Counted from the first letter of the stretch, positions 45,376 through 56,003 are shown. The stretch: DNA of 64,000 nucleotides from [Borrelia] finlandensis (GCF_000181875.2 NC_012234.1:1-64000); one strand, 5' to 3'. The notes: generated by a model from the letters alone, not told the origin. Translations and numbers: made by a program.

Positions 45376-45752
45376 AATTTAAAATTGAATTAGAAATTGG
45401 TTGGTTCGGGGTTCGTGCAGGTATTGCTAAAATGCATGAAAAAGGGAGTAGCAATTTACCAGCAAGAAAACATTTAACCAAAATTGCTAGTAGTTCTGAG
45501 TTTAGAGAATATATCAATAATAGCTATATAAATTCTAAATTTAATCTTGACCCTAAATCGGAAATGGAGGCTATTGGACAAGCTTTTATAAGGTACTATG
45601 AAAATTATCTACTATCATCACAAGTTGCTCCAGTCTTAAATGCTAATACAATTAAAAGCAAGTTAAAAAAGGGTAGTAACACCGCATCAATTCCACTTGT
45701 TGATACAGCCAAAATGTTATCAGAACTTACTTATAAGGTAATACTTGAATGA
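45363..45752 (+). CDS. tail completion candidate, cp32 copy
   Basis: 129 residues, intact, overlapping the previous gene by 13 bases and the next by 4. It has RAGIAKMHEKGSSNLPARKHL, a Gly-X-Lys/His-Lys pattern often seen in HK97 gp10-like neck proteins. Counterpart of 29575-29934. Function inferred. Confidence 0.6.
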   Translation: MDKLEFKIELEIGWFGVRAGIAKMHEKGSSNLPARKHLTKIASSSEFREYINNSYINSKFNLDPKSEMEAIGQAFIRYYENYLLSSQVAPVLNANTIKSKLKKGSNTASIPLVDTAKMLSELTYKVILE

Positions 45753-46319
45753 TTATGACTTTAGACACAGTCTTAAGCTATTTACTTAAAATATTTCAAG
45801 GATTTAAGGCTTATGCAACTGAAAATAATTTTGAGTGTGATATCATAAATACCTACAATCACCCATATCTTTCAAAGATTACAACTACCAGCCCCAATAT
45901 AATAGCATTTAAATTTGATAGTACACAACATTTGTTTGATCATAACTGCAAAACTGGCACATTTTATGAAAATGCTTTGGAATTTAGTATAAATTTTCAA
46001 ATATATATTATTGCGATAGTGTTAAATGCTAAAGACTTTGACGCTAATTCACGTATGTTAATGCTTTATAGTATGCTTAGTGACTTTTTGCACAATAAAG
46101 CTCATAAGTATACTTTGTTTGTCCGGTCTACAACCCGAATATATTAGTAAAATTAATTTTTACATTTACCCAACATCCAATATACAAACAGTTGGACTGA
46201 TTAATTTAGGCACAAAATATAGCAATCATGCATACAGCGCATCTGTAGCATTCAATGCTAGTGTAAAAGCAATCGAAATTTTAAAGGAGGAATACAAAAT
46301 TGCCGCAAGATACAATTAG
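45749..46319 (+). pseudogene. DUF764 gene with frameshift, cp32 copy
   Basis: The first frame (45749-46147) carries NTYNHPYLSKITTTSPN and runs to HKYTLF, then loses homology. The next frame picks up at LSGLQPEYISKINFYIYPTSNIQTVGLINLG and continues to 46319. The break is a 1-base gain (or 2-base loss) near 46105-46120. The lp54 copy 29915-30454 is intact. Confidence 0.8.
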
Positions 46320-47359
46320 TGTAAGTTTGGTTGACTCTAGAATTCAGGTTAGTAGGCCCAATTATTATAATCCACTTTTAGTTTACAAAACAACTAAAAT
46401 CAAAGTTAATAAAGATACTGCTAACTTTATAACATTGAATTTAACCGTTAATAACTATGAAAAACAAATTGAAACTTTGGAAAAAGATAATGGAAATGGA
46501 CAAGATCAGTTTGGGAAAGAAAAAACACTGCTTAAAACTACAATGTCAAATTTTTTCAATTTAAGCGAAGAGTCATTAAAATCCGTTGTTCTTTTTATTT
46601 ATAAGGATAAACCCGAAGAGTTAAAAAAATATCTTAAAGTACATAGACAAAGTAATGAAAGATGATTATGATAAGTTTAAAACACCTTCAATTTTTTTTG
46701 TATTCTCAACTAAAGAGCAAGAAATAAAAGAACTATTTAAAGATAAAGGCAATGCTGAAAAAGAAAGAAATATTGTTGTTTACAGTAACAATAAAGACAA
46801 CTTACACCTTAAATTTATAAGTCAATATTTGCATCAAGCAAGTATTTTTCATTCTGTAAATCCTTATGGTATGTCACTGGCTGCTACACCGCTTGTTGAC
46901 GACACTGTAATTGGAAAGTTGCGAACTGCAAAAATTAACTTTTATTCACTTCTTAATGAAACTGGGCTTGATGGTGTACCTGCCTTTAAAGAGGGTGTTG
47001 ATCTTGCTGGAAGTTTAATAGACGAACAGTTTACATATCACTATATAAAAAATGAAGCGATTATTGAGCTTATTAGAATTTGGAATAAAAACAATAGACA
47101 AAACAGCAAACTATCTGTACTACAACTTAGTGGTGCTAGAGACAATGCATATACTTCAGCAATTGAGTGCCTGCTCAAACGGTTTGTAGATAGAGGACTG
47201 ATTATTGAGTATAAAAATTTAAGTCTTGCTCTCTCTCCTACACCACAACTTAAATTAGAACTCAGTGTGAATATTACTTATAACTTTAGCATTAATGCTG
47301 TTGCTTTAGCAATTACTACTCAAGATATAGTTGATTATCAAAACAGCTTAAGTGCTTAA
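46300..47359 (+). pseudogene. DUF787 sheath-like gene with frameshift, cp32 copy
   Basis: TTG start behind GGAGG. The first frame ends after LKKYLKVHRQSNER. The second resumes as YIDKVMKDDYDKFKTPSIFFVFS, so the shift lies at about 46634-46642. The rest (QYLHQASIFHSVNPYGMSL) is collinear with the intact lp54 copy. A tail sheath without a continuous frame would not assemble. Confidence 0.8.
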
Positions 47360-47373
47360 AAGGGGGGCTAAAA

Positions 47374-47802
47374 ATGCAATTTTATGATTTAAGAGAAGTT
47401 TATTTTTCAATTGGCGGTACACAGCTACATAGTGGCAAACTAGAGCTTACAAGCTAACCTACAACAAGAGTAGTGATTAGTAGTGAAGATAAAGGTATGT
47501 CTGTAATAAGCTTAAGAGATCCCAAAACGATAACTTATGTTTTCAACATTGAAGTGACATTAGGTAGTCATGACTACATTTTGTTAAGTGAACTTTCTGA
47601 TGAACAGTTTTACAACATGTATGTGAGAAAAGAGGATAAAATGCTTGATTTAGCATTCAATGCTAGAATTGCTACCAAAATTATTTCTAACTATGCAATT
47701 TTTACTGAAGAGCCTTCAAGAAGTTAGTCTGCTGAGACCGAAAAAGTATCTTTTGAAATTAGGGCTATTAATTGCCAAAAAACTAAACCAAACAACACTT
47801 AA
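47374..47802 (+). pseudogene. DUF1463 tube-like gene with two in-frame stops, cp32 copy
   Basis: ATG behind AGGGGGG. One frame of 142 codons, interrupted by TAA at 47455-47457 (KLELTS-stop-PTTRV) and TAG at 47725-47727 (PSRS-stop-SAETEKV), ends at 47800-47802. Translation of the rest matches lp54 BBA47 (SLRDPKTITYVFNIEVT). Confidence 0.85.
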
Positions 47803-47817
47803 AAGGAGAGTCTTATT

Positions 47818-48273
47818 ATGATAATGAGATATAAAATGAAAATTTTAACTAAAAATAAAACTTATGAATATCCACTGAGAGTACTTCCAATCTATGAATG
47901 GGATAAAGTTCTCGGATTTAATCAAAGTGACGCTGTTTTAAAGCTTAATGAGGTTAAATACTTAAGAGAAATCACAAGCTTAATGATAAGTCCAAAATTT
48001 TTAGACGAATTCTATGTGATTTTAGATTAAAATAGAGAATTTGTTTCTTATTATAAAGACTATCTTGTTGCAATAATTTACACTGCACAATTTAATACTT
48101 TTCATTTAGACAATGATCTCAAAAAACCCACTTTAGTATATTTGAGTGAGTATAAAAATAATGTTGGTGACTTTGTTACTTTTGACCATATCAATGAAAA
48201 TTTTGAATATGAAAAAGTAGCCACTTCGCTTTCATCAATTACATCAAATTCCAATGAGTTGGTTGCTAAATGA
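47818..48273 (+). pseudogene. DUF1473 gene with in-frame stop, cp32 copy
   Basis: Start ATG with AAAGGAG upstream. TAA at 48028-48030 (VILD-stop-NREFVSYYK) interrupts a 151-codon frame that ends at 48271-48273. MRYKMKILTKNKTYEY matches the intact lp54 BBA48 start. Confidence 0.85.
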
Positions 48274-48506
48274 GCAAGAGAAATAAAGATATTGATAAAG
48301 CTATTGCAAGTCTTAATGAGACTAGAAAAAAGTATTTTAACTTGCTTGACGAGATAAAAAACGACAAATACTATTTTCCAGTAATTATGAATATTTGCTC
48401 ATACGACTCGGTAAAGAAATTGCCTTATGACGAACTTTTAGAGGTCAATAGGCTTGCTGATATTAAATTAGAAAAAGAATTGTATGAGTTAATTTTAAGC
48501 AAGTGA
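48270..48506 (+). CDS. DUF1322 protein, cp32 copy
   Basis: 78 residues, intact, overlapping the previous stop (ATGA). Charged helical N-terminus (SKRNKDIDKAIASLNETRKKY) and shared KYYFPVIMNICSYDSVKKLPYDEL block with BBA49. Confidence 0.75.
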   Translation: MSKRNKDIDKAIASLNETRKKYFNLLDEIKNDKYYFPVIMNICSYDSVKKLPYDELLEVNRLADIKLEKELYELILSK

Positions 48507-48513
48507 GGGCTTA

Positions 48514-49800
48514 GTGAGCGACAAATTTACCATTAAATTTAAAGGTATTCTTGATCATGCTGCAACAAAAAAGGCTATCGAACAAGATATTTCCAAAATG
48601 GAAAAATATCTTAAACCCAAAAAATCTAGTTTGGGTAGCACTAAAGATATTGTAAAAAATAATTTGTCGGACAAGAAAAAAGAACTTAGCAAACAATCTA
48701 AATTTAAAAGCTTAAGAGAGCGTGTTGAGAAATATAGACTTACACAAACTAAAAAGCTTATGAAACAGGGCATGGGTTTTTAGAAAGCCAGAAAAGAGGC
48801 TTTCAAAAGATCTTTAATGTCTGATAGAGACAAAAGACGTCTTGAATATAAAGAACTTGCAAAAGAATCAAAAGCAAAAAGTAAAATGTTAGCAGCCTCT
48901 CAAGGAAAAGGCCTTGTTGCCAAAATTGCAATAGGTAGTGCTCTTAGAAATGTCATCGGCAATGCTGTAAGTAAAGTTGGAGGCGAGATTATTGGGTTTG
49001 TTACAGGATTTATTAAAAAATCAGTTGTAGAAGTTTCTAAAAAAGAAAAAGCTCAAAAACTCAATACCGCATTTTATACAACAGCACAACGAAAAATACT
49101 TATGGGAGATGAAAAATAAAATATTAAGGGTATTTTTCATGGGAAAAAAGGATTTGAGCGTGACTTAGAAAAAGAAGAATTTTTGCGTCATTTTACTCTA
49201 GTCAAGGGCACTCTAACAGAAATGAACAAGTTAAATGGAACTAATTTAAAAAATATAGGAAATTTTATGGCCGAGCTTGTATCTAGCGGTCAGGCTAGCA
49301 TGGAAGAGGCTGCAGCGGCTATTGATGATTATCTTAGAGGAAATGAAGACATGCTTTATAAGATTATGGTAGGCACAAAAGTCGGCTGGAAATATACACA
49401 AACGGCTAAGGATAACTTTCAAAAAGCCGTTATATACAAAGATTTTGGATTTAGACTTACTGAATTGCAAAAAATGGCTGCGGATTTTCATTCTTTTAAT
49501 CTTACTGAATTTGCCGGAGAGAAGGAAAAAATTGATAGCAATATGATCAGCCTTGAACAATCCCTTATGAATGCAACTGCTGCGGGTATGCAGCTAGTGC
49601 TTGAAGGCGCTTCAGAAATAATTGAATGGGTTAAAGACATTATGAAAACCTATAAAGAAGGAGGCATTACTGGAATTATAAGCAACATGGTTTCAGCTAT
49701 TATAAATCCTATAATTCAGCCATTTAGAGATTTATGGGCAATGATTGAAAATAGCTGGTTTGCGAAAAAAATAGCAGAAATAGCAAGTTGGTTTAAATAA
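48514..49800 (+). pseudogene. DUF759 tape-measure-like gene with two in-frame stops, cp32 copy
   Basis: GTG start. TAG at 48781-48783 (QGMGF-stop-KARKEAF) and TAA at 49117-49119 (GDEK-stop-NIKGIF) break one 428-codon frame that otherwise runs to TAA at 49798-49800. The helix-rich sequence and hydrophobic C-terminus (GASEIIEWVKDIMKTY) fit a tape measure. Confidence 0.85.
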
Positions 49801-49805
49801 AATGA

Positions 49806-50444
49806 TTGAGAAAATTAGATAAAAAGGGAATTCTTATAAAAATTAACAAAAAAATTACTAACAATAATGATATTGAAACTAAGAAAAAAATCATGGAGAT
49901 TACTCATATAGTAAGAGATGTAACAACCCAAATATTTGCTCTTTTTGGTGCAGATAGCTTTTTAGTGTTATTTCCAAGAATGGATTTAAAAGGTTTTGGA
50001 TATGTTCCTCAATTGTTTTTTATAAAACCAAAAAACGAACTCATAACACGCACTTACAATACTAGTTGTTCTAAAAGACCAATTATCAATTATTATGATA
50101 GAAAAGCGGAATATGTCAGCTACAATCCAGTAATGACTGGTGAACATATATCATTAACCGGTGAAATACTAACATCGTTATATAAGGATATGCTTTCTCT
50201 ACTCAAAATGACTGTTTTTGGCAACACTCTGCTACGTTTTGACGCTTATCTTGTAAAAGAATAACTAGCCAATAGAATACAAGCTCAAGTTCCATTTAGT
50301 ATATATAGCCCGACTTTTGGCCTTAAAGAATTAGCTGTAATTACGAGTCTTTTGTTTAAAGACACTCCTTTCATTGATGAAGTTGAAGTTAGTCTATCAA
50401 TGGAAATAGTGAAAACATTTGCATTAGAACCATATAAAGGATAA
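49806..50444 (+). pseudogene. DUF792 gene with in-frame stop, cp32 copy
   Basis: Frame from TTG 49806. TAA at 50262-50264 falls between VKE and LANRIQ. In the collinear lp54 protein this exact place is Gln (IKM-Q-FRQRF), and downstream MYSPS aligns with IYSPT, so the ancestral codon was very probably CAA. The frame ends at 50442-50444. Confidence 0.88.
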
Positions 50445-50447
50445 AAA

Positions 50448-51398
50448 ATGTTGCTACTACAATATGATTTTAAAATTGAATTTTACAATGTAGATACATC
50501 AAAAAAATCAATTGATGGAACTCCTTTTCCAAAAAAAATTCCTAAAATTACAATAAATACACAAGATGGAATTCATGTTGATATTTCTATATCTAATAGG
50601 CTTTCATCAAAATTAAATACTATAAGTTCCAAACAAGCAAAAATTGTACTTTGGAACTTACCCCTAGACTTCACCGAAGACATTAAAGAAGGAGATATAG
50701 TAAAAATACGCTATAAGAAATTTGCTTATAAAAAAAATTTTGATTTCATAATGGCAGGCACTTTAAAGCCCCCCATGAGTACTGATTATCCTGGTGGAGA
50801 TTTTAGTGTAGAGCTTGAGGTTCGTCTATTAACTAAAAGCAATTTCTTTAATCGAAAATTAGAGAACAAAAACTTTAAGGGCAAGACAGTGCAAGAAGCA
50901 ATAGAATCTGTATTCCCCAATCGAAATATCCTTAATATGGACGAAAAAGATCGTCTTAAAATCATTAACAAAAATTTTTATGCCGCAACACCAAAAGAGT
51001 TTATTGAGAAAATAAAAGAAGGAAACTACGTTGATAACGTAATAACTGATGTTGGCTATCACAATTTTGAAATTGAATGCAATTTTATATTTACTAATTA
51101 CAAACAAGTAGGGAAAAATATTTACTACAAGGCATTAGAAGATTATGGCCTTGAATTTATACCACAACAAGAAAGTGATATCGACCCTGAATTCAAGATA
51201 AGGCGTATATATTGGAACGCTCAAATATTTTTCACACATAAGCTAAGAGTTGGTGATAAAGTTTCTTTCAGGGATGGGTTGGGAAAAGTTGTCAAAAACA
51301 TTATATTAGAAACAAGCGAAAGACTTAGTAACACAGGGGATTGTTCATTAACACTTAAGTTATATGACGCCTCTAATTTTGCACCGATGCCTGTGTAG
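50448..51398 (+). CDS. DUF693 hub-like protein, cp32 copy
   Basis: 316 residues, intact, 3 bases after the DUF792 frame. In lp54 the same two genes are separated by BBA52-54. QYDFKIEFYNV and TSERLSNTGDCSLTLKLY match the lp54 copy (36385-37317). Confidence 0.75.
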   Translation: MLLLQYDFKIEFYNVDTSKKSIDGTPFPKKIPKITINTQDGIHVDISISNRLSSKLNTISSKQAKIVLWNLPLDFTEDIKEGDIVKIRYKKFAYKKNFDFIMAGTLKPPMSTDYPGGDFSVELEVRLLTKSNFFNRKLENKNFKGKTVQEAIESVFPNRNILNMDEKDRLKIINKNFYAATPKEFIEKIKEGNYVDNVITDVGYHNFEIECNFIFTNYKQVGKNIYYKALEDYGLEFIPQQESDIDPEFKIRRIYWNAQIFFTHKLRVGDKVSFRDGLGKVVKNIILETSERLSNTGDCSLTLKLYDASNFAPMPV

Positions 51399-51411
51399 TA
51401 AAGGAGTTAGA

Positions 51412-51966
51412 ATGGATATTGACTATGCAATTTACAGAATGAATCAACGCCTTTATGGAAATACATTAACACAAGAGGACGTTAAAAATTGGATTTATTC
51501 AAACATTTTTATAATTAAAATTGGCACTGTAAAGGAGTTTAAACAACAAACTCAAGAAGCTATTGTTACAATCCCCGAATTTGAAGATTTAGAAATTCAC
51601 ACAAAAAATATCTCTAATATCAGTTTAGAACTATCAAAAGGTGATACCGTATTACTACTTCAATCAAGTGTTAATATTTTTGATAAAAATGACGATATTC
51701 ACTTCGACAAACATCATTTTTATATACTTAGTGCAATTAGCCCAAAGACTTTAAATCTAATCTCTGATACTGTTAAAATTAAAGCAAACAATAAAATTAA
51801 AATAGCTAATGAAGTAACGACCTTAAAATCAATTCTGGAGAGCATTGTAAGTGCTATTGAAAGTATAAAAGTCGTAACCATAAAAGAAGGCCCAGTAATT
51901 AAACCAGTCAGTCTAAAAATAGCAACCACTAAAATTAATTCTGATATTAACAGCTTGTTCAAGTAA
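51412..51966 (+). CDS. DUF777 spike-like protein, cp32 copy
   Basis: 184 residues starting at the ATG behind AAAGGAG (51412); the frame opens 16 codons earlier. Intact. The IIKIGTVKEFKQQTQEAIVTIPEFEDLEI segment matches lp54 DUF777. It is directly followed by the gp25-like gene at 51996, the adjacency missing in lp54. Confidence 0.75.
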   Translation: MDIDYAIYRMNQRLYGNTLTQEDVKNWIYSNIFIIKIGTVKEFKQQTQEAIVTIPEFEDLEIHTKNISNISLELSKGDTVLLLQSSVNIFDKNDDIHFDKHHFYILSAISPKTLNLISDTVKIKANNKIKIANEVTTLKSILESIVSAIESIKVVTIKEGPVIKPVSLKIATTKINSDINSLFK

Positions 51967-51995
51967 TTTTTGCTAATTATGGTATAATTAATAGT

Positions 51996-52327
51996 ATGGA
52001 TTTAAGATTAGGCAATGATTTTGAATTGGTATTTAATAACGATTTATCACTTGTTGATGGAATTGAAGAACAAAAACAAAGATTTTTGATATTTTTAAAA
52101 ACCTTAAGGGGTAGTTTAAGCTATGCTCCTCATTGGGGACTGGACTATTTCTTGCTTTTAAAACTGTTAAAAATTAACAATCTTCACGCTGTAAAAAATT
52201 ATTTTCATGAAATATCCAAAGAGCTTAACTTAGATTTAATAAATATTTCAACTACTATACAAGACAACAAAGCACATATATCCTTTTTTTCTCAGGCGAT
52301 GTTTTGAATATGGAGTTTAATTTATGA
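51996..52327 (+). pseudogene. gp25-like baseplate gene with T-run frameshift, cp32 copy
   Basis: The frame reads through NDFELVFNNDLSLVDGIEEQKQR and LRGSLSYAPHWGLDYF. It then shifts at the T7 run (52284-52290). With one extra T the frame continues FSGDVLNMEFNL and ends at 52325-52327, overlapping the next ATG (ATGA) as in lp54. So the run was probably T8. Confidence 0.8.
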
Positions 52328-53198
52328 GCATCGTTTTTGATTCTGATTTTGGCATTTTAAAACGTACAATTAAGGATATTGTAAGAACAAAAAGAGAATA
52401 TTTGCGTGTAAATTATGGGATTAATATTGATGATAATCAAAGCTCAATTTATAACATTATTGCGTCTTCTTTAGCATTAATTGAAGAAGAAATAATTAAT
52501 GAGCTTAATCTCTTTTTTTCTAAAATGAAACCGGGTGGCACTTATTGGGCTGCTATTGAAGAACACATTTCTTCTAAAAGCACAACTTACAGTGCGGTTC
52601 GCACGGCTTTACTTAATCTTGATGGGGTTGAGTACACTAATATTAAAAGTGCAGCTGGTAAAGCCAACAAATATCTAATTCTAAAGGAAACTTTACTAGA
52701 CACTAGTAAATCTAATATTAATAGTCCTGAATTTAAAGCAAAACTTTGGAAAACATTATATTTAACAACTCCTAGTGGTACTTTACTTGAGGGAGACACA
52801 GAAATTGATGGTCTCAATTCAACTGGACAACGCAAATCCTATAAAATATCACTAGGGAAAAGAAAATATGTTTACATGAAAGTAAAGTGTAAACTTTACC
52901 TTAAAAACTATCTCTACTTAAACACAGACTCTCAAATTAGGGACATTTATTCTAGGATTATTTCAAATAACTATTCTGATATGGGAATTAGCTTTGAATA
53001 TCAAAACTTTTTTGCTCCAGTTAATGAAGTTAAAGGAATTAAGTTTATGGAAATAAGCACTTGTATTAAAGATACAGACACTGAGAGTATTACAAAAATT
53101 GGTGATAGCGATTTTAAAAAAATCAAGATATTGCCATTAATGGTGACACAATGCTACTTTTCAATACTACAGATAGATTGCTTATTGATATTGTATAG
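52324..53198 (+). pseudogene. DUF276 baseplate gene with A-run frameshift, cp32 copy
   Basis: Collinear with lp54 BBA09 up to GDSDF at an A7 run (53115-53121). Restoring A8 gives NQDIAINGDTMLLFNTTDRLLIDIV, matching IIIFDTNKRLLI of lp54, and a stop at 53196-53198. In the present frame a nonsense tail ends at 53202. Confidence 0.8.
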
Positions 53199-53207
53199 TT
53201 AACAAAT

Positions 53208-53813
53208 ATGAAAATACCCAATCTTTTCAAAAACACCGAAATTCATAAATTTATACGTACAGAAACAGAATATGCACAAGCATTGCTTAATGAACTTAAG
53301 TCCCTTAATTCCAACTTCATATCCATTAATGTAATAGAAAATATAAAATCAAGATATATTGCAATATAAATATCTCAAGTTTTATCTATCTTTTATGCAA
53401 AAACTCAAACTTTACAAAGTATTACAAGCAATATTAATAGTGTTATTTTTGCTTTACGTCATATTGGCACTGATGAGTCATTTAGACTGATTTACAAGAC
53501 CTTTTTAAATGTGGACATTGAAGTTACTACTCCTGAAGCTGGGGTTATTGATATCTCTTTAAAAGGGGTAATAAAAACAAACTTTACTACATTTATTTCG
53601 CCTAGCACTAAAAAAGGAAAACGACTAAAAAAGATAATTTTTAGAGAAAAGAAACCGGGATACGCTGCATCTAAAAAGGCTTTAGCATTCAACTCACTTC
53701 CTAAGGGCTATGATTATTCAATTTGTGCTTTTATTAAGAGAATTATTCCTATTGGTAGAGTTCTCAAAATTAATAATACAGATGGTAACAATATTATTAC
53801 TTTCAACAACTAA
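53208..53813 (+). pseudogene. DUF735 gene with in-frame stop, cp32 copy
   Basis: ATG 53208. TAA at 53367-53369 (RYIAI-stop-ISQVL) interrupts a 201-codon frame. The C-terminal KPGYAASKKALAFNSLPKGY and IPIGRVLKI blocks match BBA10. Confidence 0.85.
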
Positions 53814-53822
53814 GGGGGTTTT

Positions 53823-54629
53823 ATGGCTGATGATCAAGAAAAATTACTGATTGATGAAGAAGAAACGTTTCAAATAAAAGATTTAAATAAGGTTACGACC
53901 GTTAACAATACTGATCTTTTACTGCTTGATGATGGAGCTGCAAGCAGCAATGCTATCACCTTTAAAAACTTTTTAGATACTTCTAAAGACAAAATATTTA
54001 AAGGATAAGGATTGGACTATTTTAAGCAGATAATTAAATCTACAATTACCGAAGAACTTGCAGCTGATAAAGATTTTGTAGAAAAAATTTATGCTAAAAT
54101 AACGGACAAATTAATTAACAACGATTCTACTAATATTTCTAACCTTTTTAGTAAAATCAAATCGCGCCTTACAAATAGCATATCATCAGTCACTCTATCT
54201 AGAAATGATGATCTTTTGATAATGTCTTCTTCAAGTATTCAAAAAACACCCGTTCCAAAACAACTGCTTGGAGTACCATCAGATTTTTCACATGGAAGAA
54301 ATTTTGCATACGGACCAACGCTTTATTCGTCTGACTACAAAAACAAATCAATAACTATTAAGTTGGAGCACACTAATAATGCAACTCTTATTTTTTATAA
54401 ATATAATGATAATGATCCCATTTACCTTGATATTAAGCTTGACGTAGAACACTATAGGGATACATAGATTAAAGTACTTTATCTAAGATATTCCGATGAA
54501 AGTGAAATAAGTATGGCTTATGAGCAATCAGACGCTCCCCAAGGACTATGTAGTAGATTTCCCATGTATAAAGGCTGGTATATTCAAAAAAGAGCCTACT
54601 CGTCAGGGAGCCCCATCCCACAGTTTTAA
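53823..54629 (+). pseudogene. DUF685 tail fibre-like gene with two in-frame stops, cp32 copy
   Basis: ATG 53823 behind AAGGGGG. TAA at 54006-54008 (IFKG-stop-GLDYF) and TAG at 54465-54467 (YRDT-stop-IKVLYL) break a 268-codon frame ending at 54627-54629. FQIKDLNKVTTVNNTDLLLLDD matches BBA11. A hairpin ACAG/CTGT and T-run follow. Confidence 0.85.
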
Positions 54630-54712
54630 AAGCTGTAAACTTTTTTAGCAAAAATTAAGGTTTTGATATATAATGCATATGCAAATAAAAAATTAAAATA
54701 AAGGATTAAAAA

Positions 54713-54916
54713 ATGGATACTATTAAATTAACAGAACTTCTTATCAATTTAAACGAAATTAAACTTATAGCCGTAATGATTTTTGTAACAGTATTGGTTT
54801 TAGGAGTGTTAATTCTTCTCAAGCCTTTATTAAAAGACATATTGACTATTGTAATAGGTAAGATTTTTAAGAATGGCAATGGTAATGGCAAAAATCACAT
54901 TAAAAAAAGAGATTAA
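54713..54916 (+). CDS. blyA: BlyA holin
   Basis: 67 residues with one hydrophobic segment (about 17-40, LIAVMIFVTVLVLGVLILL) and a Gly/Asn/Lys basic tail (GNGNGKNHIKKRD). It matches BlyA of cp32 plasmids, a small membrane protein with holin activity. Intact, with AAAGGA upstream. It is the cp32 counterpart of 8100-8279. Confidence 0.9.
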   Translation: MDTIKLTELLINLNEIKLIAVMIFVTVLVLGVLILLKPLLKDILTIVIGKIFKNGNGNGKNHIKKRD

Positions 54917-54919
54917 CTT

Positions 54920-55258
54920 ATGAAATTATCCAAAGATAATGTTGAGCTTGGACTTACGTCTTTATCAACCCTTATTGATATATTTTCTAAATTTGAAGAT
55001 GAATTTGATGAAGTTGCACATAAAGGATTCTTTTTGGTTTATGAGCTGTATTCTCATTATAAATTAATCTATACAGCAAATATGGAAAGTGCATTGACTC
55101 CAGCAATAAATGCGGCACTCGCTCCATTAAATGAAAAAATCAATCAATGCATTGACTTAGTTAATTCTGATGAAAAAAATCTCAAAATATCTAATGATCT
55201 GAAATTCAATCAGGAAGGAAAGCCTATCTATAAGGAAAGAATAAATAATGCAAAATAA
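54920..55258 (+). CDS. blyB: BlyB holin accessory protein
   Basis: 112 residues, soluble, helical (KDNVELGLTSLSTLIDIFSKFEDEFDE), immediately after blyA as in cp32. Intact. BlyB is thought to act together with BlyA. Confidence 0.88.
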   Translation: MKLSKDNVELGLTSLSTLIDIFSKFEDEFDEVAHKGFFLVYELYSHYKLIYTANMESALTPAINAALAPLNEKINQCIDLVNSDEKNLKISNDLKFNQEGKPIYKERINNAK

Positions 55259-55583
55259 CACTATTGGTTTAGGACTTAATTTACTATCCAGCTTAACTAA
55301 CATAGCTAAAACTGATACAAACATAGATCATAATTACATTAATACTTTTAGTAAAGTAATATATTTTTTCTACAAAACATATATAAGGACACTAAAATCT
55401 ATGGAAACAGCTGAGTCAACTAAAATATTTGAAGAAATACAAGACATTTTAAAATACAATATTGAGATAATAGAGGCTATCTCTACTGACAAAAATAAAA
55501 AAATTATCACTTCACTTAAAGCAACACGTAACAAAATTATGAAAGAATATATCAAAATACTTAAAAGAGGTGAAAATGCTTAA
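55248..55583 (+). CDS. BlyB-family protein
   Basis: 111 residues overlapping blyB by 11 bases. Helical (NLLSSLTNIAKTDTNIDHNYINTFSKV). It matches the second BlyB-like gene of cp32. Its 3' end overlaps the next lipoprotein start (55576) by 8 bases. Intact. Confidence 0.75.
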   Translation: MQNNTIGLGLNLLSSLTNIAKTDTNIDHNYINTFSKVIYFFYKTYIRTLKSMETAESTKIFEEIQDILKYNIEIIEAISTDKNKKIITSLKATRNKIMKEYIKILKRGENA

Positions 55584-55937
55584 AAGATTAAAAGATTGCA
55601 TTGTCTACTAATTGCTTTGCTACTATGTTGCACCACTATTGCCAACCTACCAGAAGAGCCAAAACCTCCAATTATTCAAACACTAAAATCTTTAGCTAAA
55701 TATGAAACACAACTTTCAGAGCATGTTATGTACCTAGTAACATTTTTAGCTAAAACAAAGGTTAAAGTTAATGATCCAAATTATCCAGAATATCCTTATC
55801 CAGACTTATCAACACTAAAAGACGAACACTCTATAAATGCAGTAAAACATAATATCAACATATATTTAGAGTACATTAAAAAAACAAAACCAATAGTGGA
55901 AAAAGTCTATAATAAATATTCCCAGTTAAAAATGTAA
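55576..55937 (+). pseudogene. BBA14-family lipoprotein gene broken by an 8-bp duplication
   Basis: The ATG at 55576 follows AAAGAGGTG but its frame hits a stop after 11 codons. AAAAGATT is directly repeated (55582-55589, 55590-55597). With one copy, the frame becomes MLKRLHCLLIALLLCC, a proper lipoprotein signal peptide leading into TTIANLPEEP, shared with BBA14. A TTG at 55596 might allow residual translation without the basic N-terminus. Confidence 0.75.
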
Positions 55938-56003
55938 ATTACAAAAAGATTTTTCTTGCAAGAAATTCTACTTTATGATCAAATCGGCTTTTGCAACAAA
56001 AGA

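Noticed and set aside
46105..46642. Programmed frameshifting in the cp32 DUF764 and DUF787 genes
   Set aside because: No slippery heptamer at either break, and the lp54 paralogues are encoded in single continuous frames.
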